This document shows positions 28,617-36,039 of a stretch of DNA of 54,430 nt, in pieces. This DNA is from Rhodocyclaceae bacterium. GTDB lineage: Bacteria > Pseudomonadota > Gammaproteobacteria > Burkholderiales > Rhodocyclaceae. The stretch spans positions 1 through 54,430 of the forward strand of contig JAVBXY010000026.1 of NCBI GenBank assembly GCA_030824275.1, read 5' to 3'. The notes under the pieces were generated by a model, which saw nothing but the letters and a program-made list of their open reading frames with translations, made no database searches and was not told where the DNA came from. A program made the translations under genes and the position numbers. Every line of letters starts with the position of its first letter. Within the stretch, counting starts at the first letter, position 1.

Positions 28617-29524
28617 ACGATCTCGACTTTTCCCAAGCGGCGCCTGCGCCCACTCCCAAACCGACGCCGGCTCCGGCACCGGAACCCAAGGGCGGCGCGG
28701 CCCAGCCCTCCCCTTACGATCCCCAGCTCGCGCTCAAGTTCTTCCAGATCGCTGGCGAAATGGAAAGCATCGCCGCCGGCAAGCCGCTCTTCGCCGAGCA
28801 GGACAAATACGACGGCTTCTTCTCCAAGGGCGCCCGCGTCTACCTGCTACTCGAAGGCCAGGTGGCCCTGACCCTCAAGGGCAAGCCGCTGAACCTGGTG
28901 CTGCCCGGCGAAACCTTCGGCGAAATGGCCGTCATCTCCGATGCCCCGCGCAGCGCCACGGCCACCGCCCTGAAAAATTCCCGCGTGCTGTCCCTGGACC
29001 AGAAGCGCTTCCTGGCCTCCCTGCAACAGGCACCGGAGTTCGCCCTGATGCTGCTCGGCGTACAGGTCCTTCAATTGCGCCGCAGCGTGGATCGCGCCAT
29101 GGCCAGCCGTCCTGGCCCCTTGCCGGCCCGCAAAGACGGTCGTGGCCTCGACGAGAAAACCCTGGCCGAACTGCGCAAGGCGCTCGGCGACCCCACGCCA
29201 AAGTCCATGAAAGCCGGCGACGCCATCGTCACCAAGGGCGCCCTGGGCGTCTGCCTGTACGTCGTCACCAGCGGCCAGGTCGCCATCGCCCTCGACGGCT
29301 GCGTGATCGAGCACGTTGGCCCCGGCGGCATCTTTGGTGAATCGGCCCTGCTCGGCCCCACCCAGCGCGCCGCCTCGGCCATGGCCGAAGTCGACGGTGC
29401 CTGGCTACCCGTTTCCCGCGAGGAGTTCCTCGCCATGGTGAAGACCCAGCCGGCCATCGGTATCGCCCTGCTGCGCTCGATGAGCGAACGGATGCAACAC
29501 ATCAGCGCCCTGATCGGCGGATAA
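28613..29524 (+). CDS. Protein with two cyclic-nucleotide-binding domains
   Basis: A 303-residue cytoplasmic protein. After a Pro/Ala-rich N-terminus (residues 1-35) come two CAP_ED-type cyclic-nucleotide-binding folds, at about 45-165 and 185-300. The first has a near-canonical phosphate-binding cassette, GETFGEMAVISDAPRSATA; the second is GGIFGESALLGPTQRAASA. No DNA-binding domain follows, so it is not a Crp-type regulator by itself and may sense cAMP or c-di-GMP for a partner. The chosen ATG lies in the second arm of a perfect palindrome and has no Shine-Dalgarno sequence; the next in-frame ATG (codon 51) would remove part of domain 1, so the first start is kept with reservation. Confidence 0.75.
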   Translation: MDDLDFSQAAPAPTPKPTPAPAPEPKGGAAQPSPYDPQLALKFFQIAGEMESIAAGKPLFAEQDKYDGFFSKGARVYLLLEGQVALTLKGKPLNLVLPGETFGEMAVISDAPRSATATALKNSRVLSLDQKRFLASLQQAPEFALMLLGVQVLQLRRSVDRAMASRPGPLPARKDGRGLDEKTLAELRKALGDPTPKSMKAGDAIVTKGALGVCLYVVTSGQVAIALDGCVIEHVGPGGIFGESALLGPTQRAASAMAEVDGAWLPVSREEFLAMVKTQPAIGIALLRSMSERMQHISALIGG

Positions 29525-29533
29525 ACGCCCCAC

Positions 29534-29560
29534 AAAAGTCGGCCCTGGCAGTACGGCGAT
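29534..29560 (+). repeat. Dispersed repeat copy 9 (intergenic)
   Basis: The core has one mismatch (GGCC for GGCG), then the spacer CAGT and ACGGCGAT. It fills the 50-bp gap between two plus-strand genes and ends 14 bases before the next start codon, where no clear Shine-Dalgarno sequence is visible. Confidence 0.8.
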
Positions 29561-29574
29561 AAAATGCCGTCCCT

Positions 29575-31200
29575 ATGCGCCTCACCGAACTCAAGCTCCC
29601 CCTCGACCACACCGACGCCGATCTCACCGCCGCCATCCTCAAGCGGCTGGGTATCGCGGCGGACGAACTGGTTGGCTACACCGTCTTCCGACGCGGCCAC
29701 GACGCCCGCAAGCCCTCGGCCATCCTCCTCACCTACACGCTGGACATCGAGGTCCGCAACGAGAAGGCCCTGCTCGCGCGACTGGCGAAAGACCGCAACG
29801 TCGGCCTGACCCCGGACACCTCCTACCACTTCGTCACCGCCGCGCCGGCCACGCCGCCGACGCCCCGCCCCGTGGTCATCGGCACAGGCCCTTGCGGCCT
29901 CTTCGCCGGCCTGATCCTGGCGCAGATGGGCTTTCGGCCCCTGATCCTGGAACGCGGCAAGGCCGTGCGCGAGCGCACCAAGGACACCTGGGGCCTGTGG
30001 CGCAAGGGCCAGCTCAATCCCGAATCCAACGTCCAGTTCGGCGAAGGCGGCGCCGGCACCTTCTCCGACGGCAAGCTCTACAGCCAGATCAAGGACCCGG
30101 CCTATCGCGGCCGCAAGGTGCTCACCGAATTCGTCAAGGCCGGCGCCCCGGCGGAAATCCTCTACCTCAGCAAACCCCATATCGGCACCTTCAAGCTGGT
30201 GACCATGGTCGAGACCATGCGCGCCGAGATCGAATCCCTCGGCGGCGAGATCCGCTTCCAGAGCAAGGTCGAAGAAATCGACATCGATGGTGGCCAAGTG
30301 CGCGGCCTGCGCCTCGCCGACGGCGAGACCATCGCCGCCACCCACATCGTGCTGGCCGTCGGCCACAGCGCCCGCGACACCTTCGAGATGCTCCAGCGGC
30401 ACGGCGTGCATATCGAAGCCAAGCCCTTTTCCATCGGCGTGCGCATCGAACATCCGCAGTCCCTGATCGACCGCGCCCGCTTCGGCAAGAATGCCGGCCA
30501 TCCCCGTCTCGGCGCCGCCGATTACAAGCTGGTGCACCACTGCGGCAATGAGCGCTCCGCCTACAGCTTCTGCATGTGCCCCGGCGGCACCGTGGTCGCC
30601 GCCACCTCCGAACCGGGTCGGGTGGTGACCAACGGCATGAGCCAGTATTCGCGCAACGAGCGCAATGCCAACAGCGCCATCGTCGTCGGCGTCACCCCCG
30701 CCGACTACCCGGACAGTGACACGGATGTCCTGGCCGGCATCGCCTTCCAGCGCCACTGGGAAAGCCTGGCCTTCGAAGCCGGCGGCGGCGACTACCGCGC
30801 ACCCGCGCAACGGGTCGGCGATTTCCTCGCCGGTCGCCCATCGACGGAACTCGCCAGTGACCAAAACTCGGTACATCCCTCCTACACCCCCGGCGTGCGC
30901 ATGACCGACCTGTCGCGCTGCCTGCCCGACTACGTCGTCGCCGCGCTGCGCGAAGCCCTGCCCGCCTTCGGCCGCGACATTCCCGGCTTCGCCATGGACG
31001 ATGCCCTCATGACCGGTGTTGAGACCCGTACCTCGTCGCCGATCCGCATCACCCGTAATGAAGAATTCCAGAGCCTCAATACCCGCGGCCTGTTCCCCGC
31101 CGGCGAAGGTGCCGGTTACGCCGGCGGCATCCTTTCGGCAGCGGTGGACGGCATCCGCGTCGCCGAAGCGGTGGCCCTGAGCATGAGCAGCACGAAATAA
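29575..31200 (+). CDS. COG2509-type FAD-dependent dehydrogenase
   Basis: A 541-residue flavoprotein of the uncharacterised COG2509 family. An N-terminal domain of about 90 residues (MRLTELKLPLDHTDADL, later VFRRGHDARK) precedes the Rossmann motif GTGPCGLFAGLILAQMG at residues about 102-118. Family landmarks include NVQFGEGGAGTFSDGKLYSQIKD, FSIGVRIEHPQ, and the C-terminal GLFPAGEGAGYAGGILSAAVDG that closes the FAD site. The biological substrate is unknown. A dispersed repeat occupies the space where the ribosome-binding site should be. The HDOD gene follows after three bases. Confidence 0.85.
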   Translation: MRLTELKLPLDHTDADLTAAILKRLGIAADELVGYTVFRRGHDARKPSAILLTYTLDIEVRNEKALLARLAKDRNVGLTPDTSYHFVTAAPATPPTPRPVVIGTGPCGLFAGLILAQMGFRPLILERGKAVRERTKDTWGLWRKGQLNPESNVQFGEGGAGTFSDGKLYSQIKDPAYRGRKVLTEFVKAGAPAEILYLSKPHIGTFKLVTMVETMRAEIESLGGEIRFQSKVEEIDIDGGQVRGLRLADGETIAATHIVLAVGHSARDTFEMLQRHGVHIEAKPFSIGVRIEHPQSLIDRARFGKNAGHPRLGAADYKLVHHCGNERSAYSFCMCPGGTVVAATSEPGRVVTNGMSQYSRNERNANSAIVVGVTPADYPDSDTDVLAGIAFQRHWESLAFEAGGGDYRAPAQRVGDFLAGRPSTELASDQNSVHPSYTPGVRMTDLSRCLPDYVVAALREALPAFGRDIPGFAMDDALMTGVETRTSSPIRITRNEEFQSLNTRGLFPAGEGAGYAGGILSAAVDGIRVAEAVALSMSSTK

Positions 31201-31203
31201 TCG

Positions 31204-32751
31204 ATGAGCGACGTCGAGGTTCTGAAAGCCCTGCTGGCCCGCCTGCAAGACAAGCCGGGCTTCCCCGCGCTGTCGGAGTCGGTGGCGGCGATCAACGAGA
31301 TCACCAATTCCGACGACCAGAACATCGACGATCTGGCCGTCATCATCAGTCGGGATGTCGGCCTCACCACCAGCCTGCTGCGCGTCGCCAACTCGGCAAG
31401 CTATCGCGCCGCCAGCGGCAAGGGCATCAGCACGGTTTCTCGCGCGGTGAACGTGCTGGGCTTCTCCACCCTGCGCGACATCGCCCTGACCGTGGTGCTC
31501 TTCAACCAGATGAAGAGCCACCCCAGCGCCCGCGAACTCAAGGAAGCCTTCCTGCGCGCCCAACTGGCCGGCACGCTCGCCCGCGAAGCTGGCCGGCTGT
31601 TCATGCCGCGCCAGGCCGAGGAGGTCTATACCGCCGCCCTTTTCCACAGCCTCGGCCAGTTCCTCACGCTGCTGTACTTCCCCGAGGAAGCGCAAGGAAT
31701 ACGGGCACTGATTCAGCAGCAAGGTCTCGCCGAGCATGGGGCGGTGACCCAGGTGCTCGGTGTCGACTTTGCCCGCCTGGGCCAGGCCGTGGCCGAGCAA
31801 TGGCATTTCCCCACGCCGCTGGTACGCTGCCTGCAAGAACTCCCGGAGGGCATCATCGAGCGCCCCGAAACACCGGAAGACACACTCTGGATGCTCTCCG
31901 GTTTCGGTAACGAAGTCTGCGCCTCGCTGGCCGCCAACCCCGGCCAGACACCGGGCGAAGGCCTGTCCCGGCTGCGCCAGCGCTTTGCCCAGGTCATGGC
32001 ATTTTCCGGCCCGCAGTTGCATACCCTGGTGCAGAAGTCCTTCGACGACGCCAAGGTCTTCGCCAGCACCATGGGCGTCAGCCTCGCCCAGAGCAGCTTT
32101 GCCAAGCAGGTGACGACCTGGATGGAGTCCGATCCCGATGACGAGAATGGGCAAAAGCCGTCTGCTGAAAATACGACCGCCGACGCGCTGACCCCGGCAT
32201 CACTGCCGAAGATGCCGAAAGCGCCGAGTAACGACGCCCATCAGATGCTATCGACGGGCATCAACAAACTCAGCCACTCCATGGTCGGCGACTTCCGCGT
32301 CGACGACATCCTGCGCATGGCCCTGGACATCCTGCTCCAGGCCATGGATTTTCAGCGCGTGCTGCTGTGCATGCGCGACGACAAGTCCGGCTATATGGTG
32401 GGGCGCAGCGGTTGTGGCAAGGATGCGGCGATGGTGGTGCGCAAGTTCCGCTTCCCCTTGCAGGACACGCCCAACGTATTCCAGCTATCCATCGACAACG
32501 GCGTGGACCTGGTCATCAAGGACATTGCCGACCCCAAGATCGTGGGCAAGATTCCCCCTTGGTACCGGGCCACCCTGTCGGCCCGGAGCTTCGCCCTGAT
32601 GCCGCTGATGGTCAAGGGCAAGGCGGTTGCGCTGATCTATTGCGACAAGCAGCAGGCCAACAGCATCGTCATCACCGAGAAGGAACTATCGCTGATGAAA
32701 ACCCTGCGCAACCAAATCCTGCTGGCAATCAAGCAATCCCCGACGGGCTGA
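31204..32751 (+). CDS. HDOD-domain signalling protein with a GAF-like domain
   Basis: A 515-residue cytoplasmic protein. The HDOD domain spans about residues 10-215 (GFPALSESVAAINEI, then SRDVGLTTSLLRVANSASY and FHSLGQFLTLLYFP). The canonical HD metal pair is absent, as in HDOD domains generally, so hydrolysis is not expected. A Ser/Thr/Pro-rich linker (about 315-345) leads to a GAF-like domain (about 350-510, DILLQAMDFQRVLLCMRDD and ALIYCDKQQ). Such proteins act in motility, c-di-GMP or stress signalling networks, but the partner is unknown. It is the last gene of the plus-strand run and ends in a hairpin. Confidence 0.8.
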   Translation: MSDVEVLKALLARLQDKPGFPALSESVAAINEITNSDDQNIDDLAVIISRDVGLTTSLLRVANSASYRAASGKGISTVSRAVNVLGFSTLRDIALTVVLFNQMKSHPSARELKEAFLRAQLAGTLAREAGRLFMPRQAEEVYTAALFHSLGQFLTLLYFPEEAQGIRALIQQQGLAEHGAVTQVLGVDFARLGQAVAEQWHFPTPLVRCLQELPEGIIERPETPEDTLWMLSGFGNEVCASLAANPGQTPGEGLSRLRQRFAQVMAFSGPQLHTLVQKSFDDAKVFASTMGVSLAQSSFAKQVTTWMESDPDDENGQKPSAENTTADALTPASLPKMPKAPSNDAHQMLSTGINKLSHSMVGDFRVDDILRMALDILLQAMDFQRVLLCMRDDKSGYMVGRSGCGKDAAMVVRKFRFPLQDTPNVFQLSIDNGVDLVIKDIADPKIVGKIPPWYRATLSARSFALMPLMVKGKAVALIYCDKQQANSIVITEKELSLMKTLRNQILLAIKQSPTG

Positions 32752-32759
32752 CGCCCGTC
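32742..32759 (+). terminator. Candidate terminator hairpin at the HDOD gene end
   Basis: GACGGGC, loop TGAC and GCCCGTC form a perfect 7-bp stem that includes the stop codon of the HDOD gene, between it and a convergent gene. No T-run follows, so intrinsic termination would be weak. Confidence 0.45.
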
Positions 32760-32767
32760 TCCACTGC

Positions 32768-33601
32768 TCAGTGGCCGAAGCTGTCGGCGTCGAACATCGC
32801 CGGATCGGGTCGATCCAGCGCATTCAGCGCCGTCATCTCGGCGGCGGATAGTTCAAAACCGAAGACATCCAGGTTATGTGCCAAACGCCCCGGATTGGTC
32901 GATCTGGGTACCGGGATGTAACCCGACTGCACATGCCAGCGCAGCACCACCTGTCCCGGCGTACGGCCCAGGCGCTGCGCCGCTGCCGTCACCACCGGGT
33001 CCGTCAACATCGCATTGCCACGCCCGAGCGGACTCCAGGTTTCCGTAACGATGCCCTTGGCGCGATGGATCGCCACCAGATCGTCGCGCAAATGGTATGG
33101 ATCGAGCTGGATCTGATTGACGTGGGGCACCAGGCCCAGATCGAACAAGCGCTGCAAGTGCGCCGGCTTGTAGTTCGAGGTACCGATGGCGCGCACCAGT
33201 CCCTCGTCCAGCAGACGCACCAGCCCCTGGAAAGCCTCGACATAGCGATCCTGATCAGGGTTGGGCCAATGCACCAGCAACAGGTCGATGTAGTCCAGCC
33301 CCAGCCGCTTCAGGCTCGCCTCGCAAGCCATGCGCGCCCCCTCGACGCTGTGCCACTTGCGATTGAACTTGGTGGTGACAAAAATCTCCGCACGGCTCAC
33401 GCCGGACTTGCGGATGCCTTCGCCCACGCCCAGTTCGTTCTCGTAGTTCTCGGCCGTGTCGATGAGCCGATAGCCCATGCGCAAGGCATCTGCGACTACA
33501 ACGGCGGCCTCCGCATCGTTCATCGGCCAGGTGCCCAGACCGAGTTGCGGCATCGCAACGCCGTTGGCGAGTGTCAGGGTGGGAGCGAGTTTAATGGTCA
33601 T
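32768..33601 (-). CDS. Aldo/keto reductase
   Basis: A 277-residue NADPH-dependent oxidoreductase with an (alpha/beta)8 barrel. The catalytic tetrad is complete: Asp48 and Tyr53 (DTAENYENE), Lys78 (TTKFNRK) and His111 (LLVHWPNP). NADPH-binding features include SPLGRGNAM and VPRSTNPGRLAHN near the C-terminus. It resembles the 2,5-diketo-gluconate reductase/DkgA group by length and motifs; the natural carbonyl substrate cannot be told. It lies 64 bp downstream of the response regulator gene on the same strand and may be cotranscribed with it. Confidence 0.88.
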   Translation of the reverse strand: MTIKLAPTLTLANGVAMPQLGLGTWPMNDAEAAVVVADALRMGYRLIDTAENYENELGVGEGIRKSGVSRAEIFVTTKFNRKWHSVEGARMACEASLKRLGLDYIDLLLVHWPNPDQDRYVEAFQGLVRLLDEGLVRAIGTSNYKPAHLQRLFDLGLVPHVNQIQLDPYHLRDDLVAIHRAKGIVTETWSPLGRGNAMLTDPVVTAAAQRLGRTPGQVVLRWHVQSGYIPVPRSTNPGRLAHNLDVFGFELSAAEMTALNALDRPDPAMFDADSFGH

Positions 33602-33665
33602 TGGTCTTGTCCGGTATCGAAGACATGCAGGACTTCAGCCCGCATGCCGTAAACAATCACGCCCA

Positions 33666-34316
33666 TCAGGGAGCGATCAAACCTTCACGTATGGCGTATT
33701 TGGTCAGTTCGGTGGCATGGTGCAATTTGAGTTTGCGCATGATATTGCGCCGATGCACATCTACCGTGCCGGTGGCGATGTGCAGCCGGATGGCGATTTC
33801 CGCCGAGGTATGACCATCGGCGATCAGGCGCAGCACTTCAGTTTCCCGCTTCCCCAGAGGGACAGTCGAATCGGCGGAAGTCTTTTCCGGTTCATCGAGA
33901 GCCAGCATGGTCGCGACGTTTGCCGACAGGTAAAACTCTCCCTTCGCCACGCTGCGAATACCCTTCAGCAATTCGTCCTTGCCCGACGACTTGCTGACAT
34001 AACCCAGAGCACCGGCTTTCAGCATGCCGGAAATCATGTGTCGATCCAGATGGGTGGACAAGGCCAGCACGCGCGCCTTGTGGGACGAGTCCGCAGTCAG
34101 CCGACGGGTCACTTCGATACCGCTGATATCGGGCAATGCTACGTCCATCAGAATCACATCCGGCTTCAACACCTGAAACTGCAACAGCGCTGCATTTCCA
34201 TCATCGAACTGGCCAACGATCTCGATATCGGCTTCCTGTCCCAATACCTCCGAAAGCGCTTCCCGGATCATTCGATGATCGTCGACAAGCATTGTTCGTA
34301 TGGATTTTTTTTGCAC
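33666..34316 (-). CDS. NarL/LuxR-type response regulator 1
   Basis: A 216-residue regulator with an N-terminal receiver domain (phosphoacceptor Asp58 in VILMDVALP; acid pocket at VDDH; Lys in GYVSKSS) and a C-terminal LuxR-type helix-turn-helix (about 145-210, LGKRETEVLRLIADGHTSAEIAIRLHIATGTVDVHRRNIMRKL). All expected receiver residues are present. It is divergent from a second NarL-type regulator, with 291 bp between them that contain several dyads. No cognate hybrid or NarX-type kinase is adjacent; the PAS histidine kinase of the nearby operon is the nearest candidate. Confidence 0.88.
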   Translation of the reverse strand: MQKKSIRTMLVDDHRMIREALSEVLGQEADIEIVGQFDDGNAALLQFQVLKPDVILMDVALPDISGIEVTRRLTADSSHKARVLALSTHLDRHMISGMLKAGALGYVSKSSGKDELLKGIRSVAKGEFYLSANVATMLALDEPEKTSADSTVPLGKRETEVLRLIADGHTSAEIAIRLHIATGTVDVHRRNIMRKLKLHHATELTKYAIREGLIAP

Positions 34317-34380
34317 TGACCCGCTCCAGGATTGCTCACGGCGATATTACCGCATTGCCATCCCGAAGCTTCATCAGCCG

Positions 34381-34395
34381 AGGGCATTTCGCCTA
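34381..34395 (-). promoter_or_regulatory. Weak third match to the TARG-N7-CCTA dyad
   Basis: On the minus strand this reads TAGG, seven bases, CCCT, and its inner bases (CGAAATG) resemble those of the copy at 45002-45016 (CCAAATG). It points towards response regulator 1, about 65 bp before its start. The -10 spacing seen in the two strong copies is not kept. Confidence 0.35.
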
Positions 34396-34416
34396 AACTC
34401 GAACAATGCTAAAGGA

Positions 34417-34432
34417 ATATCCCCAAGGATAT
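34417..34432. promoter_or_regulatory. Palindrome between divergent regulators
   Basis: ATATCC, CCAA, GGATAT: a perfect 6-bp dyad near the middle of the 291-bp divergent intergenic region. It is a candidate operator for one of the flanking NarL-type regulators. Confidence 0.4.
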
Positions 34433-34449
34433 AGAGCTAAGGGAACCCC

Positions 34450-34465
34450 TACCATCAGGACGGTA
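34450..34465. promoter_or_regulatory. NarL-like 7-2-7 inverted heptamer site
   Basis: TACCATC, two bases, then GACGGTA (the complement of TACCGTC). Two TACCRTC heptamers in inverted 7-2-7 arrangement are the layout bound by NarL-type dimers. The centre is about 55 bp ahead of a TATATT hexamer at 34513-34518, a fitting activator position for response regulator 2. A hairpin, CCCGG-TATAT-CCGGG, lies at 34483-34497 between the two. Confidence 0.5.
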
Positions 34466-34607
34466 TCGCAAATTACGGCAATCCCGGTATATCCGGGCCT
34501 TGACGCATTGCGTATATTTTCGACACAACATAAAAACATCTCTTCCCCTTCGGAGTTAGCCGCATCCAGGCTCAGGAAGTCATGCACTGGAAACGGAGAA
34601 CATCGAA

Positions 34608-35279
34608 ATGCTCAACGACATTCAATTTGTAGATACCCCATGCACGATCCGAACCATGGTGGTGGACGATCATCCGCTGGTTCGCGCGGCCTACCGAGAA
34701 GTGCTTGAAAAATCCGGCGAGGCATCCGTAGTGGCAGAGACGGATGATGGCGACATCGCATACGCCTTATATCTGGAACATAGACCCGATATCGCGATCA
34801 TCGATTTGAATATCTGCGGCACCGATGGCCTCGAAGTCGTACGGCGCATTCGTACACGGGACGAAGCCGCAAGAATTCTGGTGTTCTCCGCCCAGGATCA
34901 TGAGATTCACATCACTCGGGCACTCGAAGCTGGTGCAGCGGGCTATCTAAGCAAAAGAGGCACCGCCACCCAGATGCTTGACGCAGTGCGCACGGTTGCC
35001 CATGGCAAACCCTACATTGACCCCGAGCACGTCAACTCCATCGCTTATCGCCGACTATTCAACTGTGACGAGGACCCGCTACAGACACTGTCTCCACGGG
35101 AGTTCCAGATTTTTCGATGTTTGGCGAATGGCGACTCGCCCGGCGAAATTGCCAGCAAACTTTTCATCAGCCCAAAAACCGTGAGCGTCCACCAAGGACA
35201 CATCATGAAAAAACTCGAGCTGAAAAACATTGTTCAGTTGGTTCGCCTGGCCATCAACTGCCATGCCGTCGACCCTTGA
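34608..35279 (+). CDS. NarL/LuxR-type response regulator 2
   Basis: A 223-residue regulator. The receiver domain starts after a 14-residue leader; the phosphoacceptor is Asp66 (IAIIDLNICG) and the Lys switch is in AGYLSKRGT. The LuxR helix-turn-helix (about 155-215) reads LSPREFQIFRCLANGDSPGEIASKLFISPKTVSVHQGHIMKKL. It shares the domain layout of the divergent regulator 1 but little identity, so the two are not a recent duplication. The gene and its flanks are visibly less GC-rich than the surrounding operons. The promoter region of the signalling operon begins just beyond it. Confidence 0.88.
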   Translation: MLNDIQFVDTPCTIRTMVVDDHPLVRAAYREVLEKSGEASVVAETDDGDIAYALYLEHRPDIAIIDLNICGTDGLEVVRRIRTRDEAARILVFSAQDHEIHITRALEAGAAGYLSKRGTATQMLDAVRTVAHGKPYIDPEHVNSIAYRRLFNCDEDPLQTLSPREFQIFRCLANGDSPGEIASKLFISPKTVSVHQGHIMKKLELKNIVQLVRLAINCHAVDP

Positions 35280-35296
35280 ACTCCACACAGTCAATG

Positions 35297-35416
35297 GAAT
35301 CAACCTCTAGCGGTCGATATCTCCCCCATTCATCAAAACAAGTAGGCCGATGACCTAGCGTCAAATGAAGTCAGTGCCAATTTTTCTTGACCGACCCATC
35401 CCGTATAAATATCACC
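35297..35416 (+). promoter_or_regulatory. Promoter element A of the signalling operon
   Basis: It aligns without gaps to element B (44956-45075) at about 67 of 120 positions. Shared blocks are GAATCAACC-Y-CTAGC at the start, the dyad TARG-N7-CCTA (here TAGG at 35343 and CCTA at 35354-35357), CAATT, and a -10-like block (TATAAA, 35404-35409). The distance from dyad start to -10 is 61 bp. No good -35 exists at 17-bp spacing from the -10, which suggests activator dependence. It lies 77 bp before the first operon gene. Confidence 0.6.
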
Positions 35417-35492
35417 ATGCCATTCCACATAGGGATTGGCTTCGCATTGAAACCGAATACCCTGAAGTCACCACCAGATACTGGAGGCAAAA

Positions 35493-36017
35493 ATGAATAG
35501 CGTGAATTTCGCCGAGCGGCAGGCTGTAATGGCAAAAACCGAAAGCGAGGGAGCCGATGCTTTCCAACACCATCTGCCGGTAGAGCCCCACGCGAACCAC
35601 CAGCTGGAGGCGCTAATCGTTCTTGATGCGAGAGGACGCATCCAGTACAGCGGCGATGGAATCCCCAGCCTTGAATCCGGGCAGCACGCGTCCGCCCGGC
35701 CGATCAATACCCTGATCCCCAGCCTGCCCCTGCGCGAAGGAACGCCAGGCTACAACATTGCCTATGTGCGCTGTGCCTTCGCCGAAGGCGTTTGGCAGAA
35801 ACACATACTGAGTACTGAGACGCAGCTGATTCCCATCGAGATCCACTTGCGCACCGTTCCGGTCGGTGGCGGTTTCTGTCTGCTCGGCCTGCTGCGCATC
35901 TCAGTGCAAGACGTCCAGGATCAAAAGGCTCACTCCTCCGCTCACGAACATCCCGAATTTCGGCCGGAGTGGCATATCTCGGGAACTCCCGATGCAATGC
36001 TGAATTCGTCCGCCTGA
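35493..36017 (+). CDS. Small PAS-like protein heading the signalling operon
   Basis: A 174-residue soluble protein without a clear effector domain. Residues about 35-140 look like a PAS fold ([24 protein letters not shown], later [26 protein letters not shown]), the last strand resembling the IxDITERK end of PAS domains. The tail of 30 residues is polar and His-rich. A GGAGG ribosome-binding site precedes the start. As first gene of the operon it might sense a ligand for the receptor that follows 22 bp later. The family was not recognised beyond this fold guess. Confidence 0.6.
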   Translation: MNSVNFAERQAVMAKTESEGADAFQHHLPVEPHANHQLEALIVLDARGRIQYSGDGIPSLESGQHASARPINTLIPSLPLREGTPGYNIAYVRCAFAEGVWQKHILSTETQLIPIEIHLRTVPVGGGFCLLGLLRISVQDVQDQKAHSSAHEHPEFRPEWHISGTPDAMLNSSA

Positions 36018-36039
36018 TTCAATCCACTGGAGCACGACC

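Noticed and set aside
35346..35353. GCCGATGA resembles the -10 of a flagellar sigma-28 promoter before the signalling operon.
   Set aside because: No TAAA-type -35 is found at the required distance, and the related promoter element B has GCCAAATG at this place; the bases are better explained as the inside of the shared dyad.
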